Positions 12,061 to 23,000 of a stretch of 64,000 nucleotides of DNA are shown piece after piece; position 1 is the first letter of the stretch; each line of letters starts with the position of its first letter. The notes below the pieces were generated by a model that was given only the letters and a program-made list of their open reading frames with translations, did no database searches and was not told where the DNA came from. Origin of the DNA: Ligustrum vulgare (lineage: Eukaryota; Streptophyta; Magnoliopsida; Lamiales; Oleaceae). The stretch lies in the NCBI GenBank assembly GCA_963555705.1, contig OY743177.1:56316096-56380095 (forward strand), given 5' to 3'. Position numbers and translations under genes: made by a program.

Positions 12061-13365
12061 ATGGCTGACTCCACCGAAAACATCCTTGATAATCTAACAT
12101 AAAAAATGACGGAGGTTTTGTCAAGGGTCCAAACCTCTTCCTCTCCCATCACTGATTCCCCAATAGTTCCAATCAGCATCAAGTTGGATGGTTCCAACTA
12201 TGGATTATGGTCCCAGGTTGTTGAGATGTACATCTCAGGAAAAGACAAACTGGGATACATCAATGGAGACTACCCACAACCACCAGAAATCGACCCCTCC
12301 TTTCGTAAGTGGCGCACTAAGAATGCCATGGTGAAAGGTTGGTTGATCAACTCCATGGACCATTCCTTGGTCGTGAACTTTATTCGCTATCCAACAGCTA
12401 AGCAGGTATGGGATTCTGCTGCCACAACATACTTTGATGGAACTGACACCTCCCAGGTATACGAGCTCAGACGTCATGTATCTCGAATGAAACAAGCAGG
12501 CGGATCTATAGAAAAATACTATAACGATCTACAGGGTTTGTGGCGAGAGATCGATTTTCGTCGACCCAATCCAATGAAATGTCCAATTGACATAAAAAGC
12601 TACAACTCCATTTTACAGGAGGAGTGAGTATACACTTTTCTTGACGGACTAGATGATCGATTAGATCATGTTTGGAGCGATGTTCTTCGCCTGAAACCTT
12701 TCCCTTCAATTGAGCAGGCATATGCTCACGTCCGAAGGGAAGATCTCCGACAATCTGTGATGATATTGGGAGCAGAAGCAGTGGCTAATGGTGCTGTTAT
12801 GGCCATCAAAGGCATGAAATCTGGCCAGTCACAAAGGTCTGGGTCCTTCTCACGATCCAAATGTCATTCTGATGGGAATAAGTGCACTCGCTGTGGGAAT
12901 ACAAAACATACTCGAGAAACCTGTTTCAAATTACATGGCTACCCAGATTGGTGGCACGAATTACAGGCCCGAAAGAAACGAGATGCTCCTACAATTGAAG
13001 ACATCCCAGGTCGAGCAGCGGTGGCCACGACTGGATCTCAACTCTCTCTTATTCTCGTTGCTGAACCTTCTACCTCAACCCCAAATCAAGGTAATTTTGG
13101 TCAAGTTTTTTGCAGCTCTACTACTCAGAATAATGGTGCCTGGATTATCGACTCCGGAGCGACGAATCATATGACATTTGATCCAAATGACTTCTCCAAC
13201 ACAACTCAGCCACGGAGGACTTGCATTGCCAATGCCAATGGGGCTACTTACCCAGTCACAGGGGCTGGAACCGTGCCCCTGTCTCCCTCCCTCTCTCTCT
13301 CTAGCTCACACACTCCTTGTTCCATCTCTCTCCAACAAGTTGATTTCTGTGAGTCAAGTTACTGA
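12061..13365 (+). pseudogene. Copia gag, zinc knuckle and protease (broken)
   Basis: The natural start is probably the ATG at 12061, but its frame meets TAA at 12100; an in-frame ATG at 12106 lies just after. The gag body contains the copia N-terminal phrase KLDGSNYGLWSQ and runs to a TGA at 12625 in what should be continuous coding. Coding resumes in another frame: a CCHC zinc knuckle (CTRCGNTKHTRETC, near 12882-12925) and the protease active site IIDSGATNHM (near 13144). The frame is lost near 13350. Gag packages RNA and the aspartic protease cuts the polyprotein; neither can be made whole here. Confidence 0.85.
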
Positions 13366-13449
13366 AGAGCTTAATTGTGTTGTGTTGATATACTCTACTT
13401 TTTGTCTTCTTCAGGATGTTCTTAGCAAGGAGATTATTGGGCGTGGTAC

Positions 13450-14460
13450 TAGGAGGGGGGATTGTACTACCTTGATGACTTCAGCCCAGGCAGAGCAAAT
13501 TACACGCACCATCAAACCAGTAGCCATGAACGGCAGATTTGGCTATGGCATAGGCAGTTGGGGCACCCATCATTTGGCTATCTTCGGCATCTACTCCCAT
13601 CTTTATTTTCCTGTTTGCAGAATGTGGACTTTAACTGTGATACATGTATCAAGGCTAAAAGCCAACGAGTTTCTTATCCAGTTAACTTGAATAAAACTAA
13701 TACTCCATTTGCATTGATACACTCCGATGTGTGGGGACCATCCCCGATACCTACTTCCTTTGGTCACCGTTGGTTTGTGATTTTTGTTGATGATTGTACT
13801 CAAATGACATGGCTCTATTAGTTAAAAACCAAAGATGAAGTTTTCACCATTTTTCAAACATTTCATGCCATGGTTCAGACACAATTCTCCTCCAAGATAA
13901 AAATTCTTCGTTCCGATAATGGTGGCGAATTCATCAACTAAAGATTTCAGGCCTATTTCCAACAACATGGCCTCCTCCATGAGACCTCATGCTCTCAAAC
14001 ACCACAACAAAATGGTGTCGCCGAGAGGAAAAATTGGCATATTTCGAAAACATCCCGTGCCCTACTCCTTGGTGCAATGGTGCCGAGTTGCCATTGGGGG
14101 GATGCTGTGGCCACTGCCGTGTACTTAATCAACCATATGCCATCTAGAATTTTACACTTTAAAACTCCCTTACAGATTCTCTCTACTCATATATCCCTTC
14201 CTTCAATATTGATGCTTCCTCCTAGAATTTTCGGGTGTGTTGCTTTTGTCCACCTCCACAAGAATCAACGTACCAAACTGGACCCATGTGTTGTTCGGTG
14301 CTTATTTTTGGGATATGGTTTACACAAAAAAGGCTTCCGGTGCTATGACCCCACTACCAACCGAACCTATATCACCATGGAAGTTACATTTCTTGAGTCC
14401 GAGAATTTATATCCTTCACCGGTACCCAATTCTTCCCTTCAAGGGGAGACTCAAGTAGAA
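13450..14460 (+). pseudogene. Copia integrase (broken)
   Basis: The GAG-pre-integrase zinc-binding region is visible (LWHRQLGHPS then CDTCIKAKSQR, about 13545-13670). The catalytic core has HSDVWGPS (near 13720), FVDDCTQMTW (near 13785), RSDNGGEF (near 13912) and QQNGVAERK (near 14010). A TAG at 13819 and a TAA at 13939 interrupt it, and a frame change separates the core from the 14077-15000 frame, which holds the C-terminal part (FGCVAFVHLHK, then LFLGY). It would insert copia cDNA into the genome if intact. Confidence 0.85.
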
Positions 14461-14849
14461 GAGACGAATTGGATGGCCCCTGTGGGTGAGCGTGGAACTG
14501 GAAATAGAGAGGTTGAACCGCATGAGGTACCACCAGAGATTGAATATGTCGAATCTGGAAATGAAGAAGCTGAAAATGAAGAAGCAGAAAATACAGAGTA
14601 TCCTCAGTCCCCTCACTCCTTAGTACCCGAAGACCCTTCTCCTCTTGAGAATGTTCCTGAGGTAAGTACTTCTGCTACACCTTTACATGCTAGTATTTTG
14701 GATTCCTCTACTGGCTATGTGTTGCCTTTTAGACACAATCGTGGGAAACCACCGAACAGATGCAGCCCAGATGAAGAAGGAAGGAAGTCCAAGTACCCAA
14801 TTGTAAATTATGTATCTACTCAAGGTCTGACCAAGCCGCTCAAGACTTT

Positions 14850-16416
14850 CACTCAAACACTATCCTCCTGCCATATTCCCAATAGTGTTGAAGAGGCATT
14901 ATCTGATCCAGAGTGGGCACAAGCAATGCAAGAAGAACTAGAAGCCTTAAAGAAAAATAATACCTGGAAATTGGTCCCATTACGGAAGGAAAAAAATTAG
15001 TGGGATGCAAATGGGTGTTCTCGATAAAATACAAGGCTGATGGATCAATTGACCGATACAAGGCAAGACTTGTGGCGAAGGGTTTTACCCAAACATATGG
15101 CGTAGACTACTCAGAAACCTTCTCACCAGTAGCTAAACTGAATACAGTTAGAGTCTTACTATCTCTTGCAGCAAATTTGGACTGGCCACTACATCAACTT
15201 CACGTGAAGAATGCTTTCCTTCACGGAAACCTTGATGAGGAGGTATACATGGATGTTCCGCCAGGATATACAGGATCGACTGGGAAAAAATTGTCTGTAA
15301 ATTGGAGAGTGCATTATATGGACTAAAACAGTCACCACGAGCATGGTTTGGCCGACTTAGTTCAGCTATGAGAAAGTATGGCTATCGCCAAAGTAACTCT
15401 GATCATACTCTCTTCCTGAAACACCGACAAAGCAAGGTGATAGCATTAATAGTCTATGTGGACGATATGATAATTACGGGGGACGATGCTGATGAGATCT
15501 CGAGGCTACAAGAACAATTGTCAACTGAATTTGAAATGAAGAACTTGGGAGGGCTTAAGTATTTTCTGGGAATAGAAGTGGCGAGGTCAAGAAAAGGCAT
15601 ATTCCTCTCTCAACGAAAATACGTACTAGACTTATTGACGGAAGTGCGATTACTAGAGTGTAAACATGTGGATACGCCGATTGTGCAAAACCATAGTCTT
15701 GGAGAATATTTGGACCAGGTTCCAGCTGATAAGGTGAGGTATCAAAGACTAGTGGGGAAGCTCATTTACTTATCACACACTCATCCAGATATTGCTTATG
15801 CCATAAGTGTGGTAAGCCAATTTATGCATAATCCGAGTGAAGACCATATGGGCACCGTAATTCAAATTCTCCGCTATCTAAAGTCATCACCAGGAAAAGG
15901 ATTAATGTTCTCCAAGAGTGCTCATCTGAATATTGAAGGGTACACGGATGCGGACTGGGCTGGGAATATCTTGGATAGAAAGTCTACTTCAGGCTACTTT
16001 ACATTTGTGGGAGGAAACTTAGTTACATGGAGGAGTAAAAAGCAGAAGGTGGTAGCTTTATCCAGCACTGAAGCTGAGTTTCGAGGCATGGCGAAAGGAG
16101 TATGTGAACTTCTTTGGCTTAGAGGTTTGCTAACAGAGGTCGGTTTTCCTCCTAACTCTACAATGAATTTATTCTGTGATAACAAAGCTGCCATCGACAT
16201 ATTTCACAGCCCAACCCAATTCAACACGACCGCACCAAGCACGTGGAGATAGATCGACATTTCATCAAATAGAACCTGGAAGAGAAGATCATTCAGTTCC
16301 CTTTTGTGAAATCTGAAGATCAGTTAGCTGACATTCTTACCAAGGCAGTTTCCAGCAGAAACTTCAATGACTCACTTGACAAGTTAGGTGTTAGAGATAT
16401 CTACACACCAACTTGA
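14850..16416 (+). pseudogene. Copia reverse transcriptase and RNase H (broken)
   Basis: The reverse transcriptase starts with the DPEWAQAMQEEL region (about 14910). It continues through GCKWVF and [10 protein letters not shown], and carries the catalytic YVDD at 15455-15466. RNase H shows DADWAGNILDRKSTSGY (about 15947) and SSTEAEFRG (about 16062). Three frameshifts are visible: at about 14997 and 15290, both in runs of A that look one base short, and near 16215. A TAG follows at about 16270. The stop of the polyprotein is TGA at 16414-16416, next to the polypurine tract. The catalytic residues themselves survive. Confidence 0.88.
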
Positions 16417-16423
16417 GGGGGAG
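16412..16423 (+). promoter_or_regulatory. Polypurine tract of the copia element
   Basis: The purine-rich stretch GAGGGGGAG lies immediately upstream of the 3' LTR, where plus-strand DNA synthesis is primed. Confidence 0.9.
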
Positions 16424-16617
16424 TGTTGGCGTGAGTCTCTCAATTAGCCAGCTATGGAAATCTTAGATTTAGGAATCCCTTCATTCAAGGGTCAGAAATG
16501 GTTGTAGCCGTAAATATTGTACTGACATAAAATAACTTCCTAAAATAGTTTCTTGTATCTCTATATCTTGTACTCAGTTTTTATGGTATGGATATGAAAG
16601 AAAAGTTACATTTGACA
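16424..16617 (+). repeat. 3' LTR of the copia element
   Basis: 194 bp with TG..CA ends. It differs from the 5' LTR at six positions, all in the first 120 bp, and is followed by the TCAAG duplication. Confidence 0.95.
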
Positions 16618-16622
16618 TCAAG

Positions 16623-17050
16623 GGGGTCAAGTATTATAAAAGCTTCACCAATGTGGCACAGTAATTGCTGTGTAACATTTTAGTTCTCTTGCTTTTCTAA
16701 ATACGGACGTAGTCAAAGAATATCCATATTCACAACTTAGATTAATGGAAACTAGAAATACTCTTAGAAACTAAATGTACATATAAGTGACTTTGGCATT
16801 TTCGAAAATGATATGCACGATTGCAGCACATAAATTCGAGGATAGTGTTTAGTATCTCGAAAGTCTACATATCATTTACTAGACACACCGTTCTTTTACG
16901 AAATTATTACAATTTATAAACAATATAATTTCGCAAACTATTTTTTAACCAGAAACATTTTCTGTCTCTAATTTTCAACCACACATCTACTTAGAAAATA
17001 TCAAAATAAACAAAAAAAAAGGTTGGCAAGCCGTCGAACAGTTTGTTAAA
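16623..17050. repeat. AT-rich flank with a Helitron-family fragment
   Basis: Bases about 16900-17050 resemble, in reverse orientation, the internal unit repeated in the Helitron-like region at 29-50 kb. Shared phrases are CAAACTATTTTTTAAC and a following CCACACAT, also found at 59395-59520. No coding sequence. Confidence 0.45.
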
Positions 17051-17051
17051 C

Positions 17052-17241
17052 TTAGCGTCTGTTTGTTTTTAATTTTAACGAGTGATTTGTCAACATCAAG
17101 TTCTATTTGATGGGCCACATGTTGCAATGCATCAAACAAACAATAATGCTACTTTTCCAATTGCCTTCACAATCTGCATGACAATAATAATGTACAATTA
17201 CCGGACTACCCCTAAGTCAAATGAAAACAAACAAACTATAA
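17052..17241. mobile_element. Small inverted-repeat element (Tourist-like)
   Basis: The ends are imperfect inverted repeats: TTAGCGTCTGTTTGTTTT at the left and, reversed, TTATAGTTTGTTTGTTTT at the right. The length of about 190 bp fits a miniature element. A clean direct duplication is not visible, so the boundaries are approximate. Bases 17141-17184 recur at 28891-28933. Confidence 0.5.
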
Positions 17242-18005
17242 ACAAATGAATGGACCACAGAACTTGCCAAAATCAACTCTTCTGAAATCCGGATGTTCCC
17301 TCCCTTCCCCAAAATCAGCTCCCATTTCGCCCCCCATCCCAAAATCAACTGCTCCTACAACCGTCTTCTCCATTTCCAACTGAGGTAATTTTCGCGATTT
17401 CTCTCTCCATTCTCTATAAATCTCCAAAAAAAGAACTGAAGCTAATATAGTTATCCTTCATTTTCGCGATTTGTTGAAGTGCGTAGCAGAGGAGTACATT
17501 TTGAGAAGGTGATTGGCGCTACTGCACTACAGACGGAACGTCCTCAGATTTTACGAAAATTATTAGTGACAAATTTGAGAACCCTAGTTTATTTTTTGAA
17601 TTTGATATGAATGATGAGAAACAATAATGGAGACTTCGTTGTGGCTAAATGTCAAACCCGAATTTAATTTATAGTTGTTATTTCTTGATTTTGGAGTTTT
17701 TGGGACTTTATGTTTGGTATGGTTGGAATTGTTATGCAGTGAGTGGTTGCTCAATTTTTGCTTAATTTTTTGGACTTTTTTGGGACTTTCCATTTTCGGT
17801 ATTTGAAATTCAAATTGGATGAGATAGTAGAACTCTGTCAAATGTGTGGAATTTTTTACCTTCGGATATTTGTCGAAGTATTTGCATTTCATTCTTTGGT
17901 TTTCATGTGCAGGTGCTTTATATTACATTTTTGTTATATAAAATGTGAGATAATTTTGAGCAATTTATTTTATATTTGACACGTTTGAGTTGATAGGAAG
18001 ACAAA
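17242..18005 (+). other. Possible 5' region of the zinc-finger gene
   Basis: A C-rich leader-like stretch (17260-17360) is followed by AT-rich sequence that could be an intron. GAG|GTAATT near 17384 is a possible donor. Pyrimidine-rich tracts and TGCAG near 17912 could serve as acceptor. This is only suggestive; no upstream coding exon is seen. Confidence 0.3.
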
Positions 18006-18392
18006 ATGAAGGGGAAGAACTATGGAATTTGTCAGGGTTGTCGACAAGCGGGACATTGGTCGGGTGAATGTCCAACAAAGATGATATGCCCTATTTGTGG
18101 AAAAGGAGTAATCATATGTCTTGAGGTTGAAAAACCGTCTTCGAAGTACTTGGGGAAGTTGTTCTATTCTTGTACTAGGATGGATTGTCGATTTTTTGTT
18201 TGGGAGGAAGAAGTGTCAAGCAGCCAGGCTAAAGTGAAGAACTCGGTTAAAGAAGAGATGGATTGGTTATCGTAGCTACTAAAGACGTGTGCACGTATAT
18301 CATATGAAGACAAGGTGGAAGTGATCGTGGTGCACTTTTTCCCCAATGAACGAATCCGAACTGATAAAGGCAAGGAGAAGGTGGAAGAATGA
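18006..18392 (+). pseudogene. CCHC + GRF zinc-finger protein, one in-frame stop
   Basis: The ATG at 18006 opens a frame with a CCHC zinc knuckle at residues about 9-22 (CQGCRQAGHWSGEC). A GRF-type zinc finger follows at about 29-66: CPICG, then LGKLFYSC, C and FFVW, the usual spacing of conserved Cys and aromatic residues. GRF domains bind nucleic acid in topoisomerases, nucleases and many small plant proteins. A TAG at 18273-18275 ends the frame at 89 codons. The same frame then stays open for 38 more codons of plausible coding sequence (KTCARISYEDKVEVIVVHF and a basic tail) to TGA at 18390-18392. I therefore read the TAG as a nonsense mutation in a gene of about 128 codons. The fully spliced host gene is unknown. 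Confidence 0.6.
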
Positions 18393-18650
18393 GATAATGA
18401 CAGCGGGAAAATGTTTCTAAATTTCTTATCATCATCTGTAACCAATGGATTATTTCCATCTAATTTTAGCTACTAATGTTGTGTCATGTGTTTTGTATTA
18501 GATTTAGAACTTTATGTTTATTAGTATCACGGCTATTTTAGAAATCTTGATCGAAAAGCTTTCACGATTCGAATTGTTGAACCATAAGCTAATGAACTAT
18601 GAAGTTTGGATTTCATATCAAATATTGTGAGCAGATCCTTTATGTATCAC

Positions 18651-18965
18651 TGATAAGTGCCATTTTGCACTTATTTCTATGCTTAGATTTGAACTAATGT
18701 GAGTGTTTTAGAATATGATATTGCTAAGTTGCCTGCTTATTTTAATTATTTCAAGAATAATGCGGATTGAAATGCGCTGGGGCACTAGATGAGAAAAAAG
18801 GACTAAAAGAGTACAAAATATGAAATATGGTGACCAATTTGTACATGGTAGAAAGATGGAGGACCTGATTTGCAATTTTGGAGGACTAAATTGAAATAAA
18901 AGTCAAATTATGGGGACTGAATTGAAGAAGTCAGAAATTTGGAGGACTAGACATGCAATTACACA
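18651..18965 (+). repeat. Gypsy LTR fragment
   Basis: Begins TGATAAGTGCCATTTTGCAC, the same kind of start as the gypsy LTRs at 38988 and 41428 (both minus). It continues with GGAGGACTAAATTG-type phrases common in such LTRs. Truncated at its far end; no internal domain follows. Confidence 0.5.
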
Positions 18966-19424
18966 GGTACTGAAACCAATAGTTCAAAATTGGGGAACCG
19001 CGGTTTCAAAATTTGCATGTATTCCGCGGTCCACCCGCGGTTTGCAAACCGCGATTGGACCGCGGTTCGGCGGAAAGGCAACCCACTCGATTTTTACTTT
19101 CTTTTTTTTATTTATTTTCTACTTTTTATGGGCCCAAATCGTAAAATTTCGTCTTGAACCTAGTCTAACCTATATGAAGACTAAAACAAAGCATTATGAG
19201 GGTTCGGAAATTAACAATTGGAGATTGTAAAGCTTTATCAATATTACACAATTCAATTCAACTAACAAAATTGATCGACAAAAGGGATTCTTCATCGAAT
19301 TCGCAAATTGGTTACAACAAAAGCTGTTTCAATATTACATAATAAATATCAACATATGAAATGGAACAATTCTAATTTTCGAACTTTGATCGATCTATTA
19401 TCCATTTAGCATACGCTCAGGTAC
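18966..19424. other. CCGCGG-rich segment and AT-rich DNA, no gene
   Basis: Bases 18980-19075 contain repeated CCGCGG and an inverted repeat ACCGCGGTTTGCAAACCGCG, probably the end of a non-autonomous DNA element. The rest is AT-rich with no coding signal. Confidence 0.4.
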
Positions 19425-22218
19425 CTAGGCTGGTATAACAGCTTCACCTCCGAAGGTAGGCGTAATCCAGTTGACCTCTCCACCCCATGGTTGTGTTGGT
19501 CCTCCCTGTACATTATGTAATGTGAAGTGCATTTATTTGATGAAACAAATTAAATAATGTATTAAAAGAAATATGTTGAAGTACCATTATGTAGGCGAAG
19601 GAGGTAATATGTGAATCAAAATTCTGGGTCGATGTCTCCCCTATCTTCGATTTCGGATGTCCCTAGATTAGTTCCATTAATCGAAATCAGTAATTCTGCA
19701 ATAATAAATTTATGAACACAGCCCAATGTACAAATACATACCTTTGTTTTCTTAGTTTTGGTTTCTAGTGGACCCTTTCTCGGTAGCTTTCTAGGAGCGC
19801 CTTTTGTTTTTCTTGACTGAGGATCTAGTAATAATTTTGTTGATGTCTTATCCACATTTCCACAATCAGAGGGTAATCGAATGCTGTCTTGGCCAATACT
19901 AATTGCATTCGTACGCATTTCTATACACTCAAGCAACTCTTGGATGCGATCTTCATCATCCGCTAACAAATTAGCCATTTTCCCAAATGTCGTACATACT
20001 TTGTCATGAAGACTGAACCATCATAGTTACTCTTCACCCTAGTGTATGGTCTGACAACATCTCGTCTCCATCGCCTGAGTATGTAACTATCCGGAAGCAC
20101 TTTAACATTCTCTCTAATCAATACCAAGAGGGAATGTCTATAAATGATACATCTAAGTTCGAACAAGTGACAACTGCATACAACTGGACATTTGTCCCTC
20201 TCATAAAAGACAATGAAATTCTTTCTCTTTTGAAAATCATCTACAATGATATCCTCCTGAATGCCGTATCTCACACCACAATATCCATCCTCGACGGACA
20301 TAAGATCGCAATATACCTTTCCCATGAGCTCTGCTTGGAACTCTTTGAATTTTGCAATTGTGTACACAGATTGGAATTATTTCTCCAAATTGAAGGCAGT
20401 CGAACAAGGTACCATTTGAGCATACGATTTGAAATCTGCGTGAAACTCTTTCTCCACTTAACTCCTCAATGCCCGCTCATACTGCTCAACAAACTGCTTC
20501 AAAGATGTTTTTGAATGGACATAACCGTCGAAAAACACATTAATACTCTCACTTCTTTGCGTGGTTGACATACCGGCCCAAAAGCTAGTTCTCAAAAAGC
20601 ATGGGACCCAACGGCATCTCTCTCAGTACAAACCTGTCAACCAATCGTGCTCATGCAAGTCATACTTACCAATCATCAATACCCAGCCCTTTTCAAACTC
20701 ATCGGGAATTTGGGAATCATATACTACTTCATGTCCAGCGTGCATTATTGATTTTTTTTGTGGATGATAACCAAATTTCTCAGGAAACTTCTTCAATATG
20801 TTCCATAAACACCACCTATGTTTTGTATTTGGAAACACAATCTCAATGGCATTCTACAAAGCTCTGTCTTGATCGGTAATGACACCACAGGGGCTACCCC
20901 ATCCATACACTCCAGCCAAGTCTTAAACAGCCAAATGAATGTCTCCGTCTCCTCACTAGATATCAAACCACATCCCAACAATGTCGAATGACCATGATTG
21001 TTCACACCAACAAATGGGACGAATGACATATCATACATATTCGTTAGATAAGTTGTGTCGAATGTAACAACATCCCCAAATTCCTTGTATGCCAATCTGC
21101 ACCTATTATCTACCCAAAACACGTTCTTCAAACGAAAATTCTCATCGACGTCTAAGATGAAGAAGAAACCAGGGCAATTCTTTTGCATTTTCAAAAAATA
21201 AGATTTAATTGCTATGGCATCACCTTCTCCGAGTCGTAATCGCTGAACCTTATCTATATAATTTCTACAATCCTTCTCGGTGAATATGAGTTGTTCATAT
21301 CCTCCAGCATCAACGACAGCTGAATTGAAACTCTTGTGCGATGGAATCCCAACTATGTCATTTTCTTCAAGCTTTCATTTCACCTGGTCATTAAGTTGGC
21401 GATTACATCGATACAGCCTTGATTTTGTTGGACTTGTCCTATGATTATGTTGAAGACAAACTCTTGTAATATGAAACGTGCCCGAGACGTATGAGCAAAT
21501 GGTCATCTTCGCCTTACATCTCGTTTGCATTGTCGGGTGAGGTTTCATACAATTGCTTGTACTAGCCTATCTCCCTTCTCGGCTACATGCGAAAGTGGCA
21601 TTGGTCAAGTTTCCATCTACGCCCTTTTTGGAGTTTCTTTTACGCACGAGAAACCCCACCTTGCTAGCATATTGCCTATAAAATTCAAATGCCTTATCAT
21701 AGGTAGAGAACTTCATCCCAACTTCTAGAGTAATAATCTCAGTAGCCTCCTCCGTCAATTCATTATTCAATCCAACCCAATCACCCGAAATTAGCTAATT
21801 ATTCTCCACAAAATCTTCATCCTCACATAATTGATTCAATTCAACATTTGGGGTTAGAATTCCTGCCAATTGTTCACAAATATTATGACAATGTCTGTGA
21901 CATTAAATTAAAACACAAAAAAGAGAACCGTAATTACAGCAATCAATAAAGAGAACCTAATTTACAGCAACCAAATTTTGCTATGATTAAATTCAACATT
22001 TGGGGTTATCAAATTCCATTGTACTGAAATAACAACTGATTATGATATGAAATAGAAAGCCTACTGATTTTGATACATGTACTTCTTTTGCAAGGAAAAT
22101 GGAAATTGAAACAACAACTCCATGGACCTTGAAAGCATACTGAAATCAACTTAAAAATGCAAAGGTATTGACCTACAAAACACAAAGATGAGGTATTTAT
22201 CTTACCTTGGTCCGACAT
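19425..22218 (-). pseudogene. FAR1-RELATED SEQUENCE (FRS) pseudogene
   Basis: Plant FRS proteins are transcription factors derived from Mutator-like transposases. A 13-nt first exon (ATGTCGGACCAAG, 22218-22206) is followed by GTAAG. The next exon joins in frame after a CAG at 21864. The FAR1 DNA-binding domain lies near 21720-21430 (GMKFSTYDKAFEFYRQYA, GFLVRK). The MULE transposase-like domain lies near 21140-20840 (FWVDNRCRLAYKEFGDVVTF, PFVGVNNHG). The SWIM-type zinc finger is near 20215-20150, but its third cysteine is Tyr (IIYRH). The C-terminal KTKGAPRK region is near 19800, with a likely last exon ending at 19425. Defects: TAG near 21800, a stop near 21565, frameshift near 20850 and stops at 20600-20380. 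An inversion also removed its original upstream region. Confidence 0.85.
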
Positions 22219-22327
22219 CTTTGCAAATATACAGTGGATTTCTCTGTTCTTTCATATGTTTCCAGAAAATGTAAGAGTGCCGCCGACTGGAGCTACGATG
22301 ATTCCAAGTGCAAAGCAAACCTGGCAC

Positions 22328-22473
22328 AATTTATATATTACGATTATGCCATTGTCCAATATTACGATTATGCCATTGTCCACCCCTAGAAATAGGGGCC
22401 TATATTCATTATGAAATATTAAGAATAAGAAATTCTCTCTGATTCTCTCTATATTCTCTATTGTTTTACAACA
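22328..22473 (+). repeat. 5' LTR, truncated at the inversion breakpoint
   Basis: Matches the 3' LTR from LTR position about 77 to the end (TTTTACAACA). Contains the duplicated phrase CGATTATGCCATTGTCC and a CTATTTATAGG/CCTATAAATAGG-type TATA region. A primer-site candidate TTATCAGCACGAG follows at about 22475. Confidence 0.85.
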
Positions 22474-23000
22474 CGTTATCAGCACGAGTCTCTAGCCAAT
22501 TGAGTAATAACGGGAGTATGCTCTACAGTTGCATCTAAATGATGAACCTCTGTATCAGAAACCTGATTATTACTAATCAATGTTTCATTTTCTCTCGAAC
22601 TGAAAAGAATGATTCCGGTCAATCCAGATATCCGATCGACGATCAGCCACCGCCATCAGAACGAATTTGTCAAGGAGAAGCCTCGCCTGAAATTTGGAGA
22701 TAAGCCGACGGCTGAAACAGAAGATATCGACCGGAGAAGAAAAGTTGAAAAAACCGAAACTTTCAAAGCAAATTCACGCCAAACCATAAATCCAAATGAC
22801 GATCGGACAACAGATCCATGACGACGGCGACGTGACGATCCTCCGGCACCGGCGCGTGTCGACGGCTCCGGCACCGACGCGGCGGCGCGTGAAGCCCACG
22901 CGCAGACGTCAAATCGGCGCGTGGCTGGGATTCCGGCGATGACGTCAACATGAAGTTTGTTCATTTCGACGATCTTGATTTTTCTATGGTCTTACTTTTC
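22474..23000 (+). other. Leader region of the LTR element
   Basis: GC-rich stretch with frames on both strands (for example 22609-22821 plus). The low complexity and opposite-strand overlap suggest a noncoding leader; no gag motif was seen. Confidence 0.4.

Larger units (their letters stand above)
11797..16617 (+). mobile_element. Ty1-copia retrotransposon, complete but disabled
   Basis: Two 194-bp LTRs (11797-11990, 16424-16617), a perfect 5-bp duplication TCAAG (11792-11796, 16618-16622), an initiator-Met primer site and a polypurine tract define the element. Domain order is gag, zinc knuckle, protease, integrase, reverse transcriptase, RNase H, as in copia. The LTRs differ at six positions that I can count out of 194, so the insertion is fairly recent. 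Several stops and frameshifts prevent a full polyprotein. Confidence 0.95.

Noticed and set aside
19425..22218. Active Mutator transposase
   Set aside because: Domain content fits a FAR1-RELATED SEQUENCE gene with introns, and it carries stops, a frameshift and a damaged SWIM finger. No Mutator terminal repeats with a 9-bp duplication flank it.
22656..22964. Minus-strand Ala/Arg/Ser-rich frame of 102 codons
   Set aside because: Lies in the GC-rich leader of an LTR element, overlaps plus-strand frames, and has no motif.
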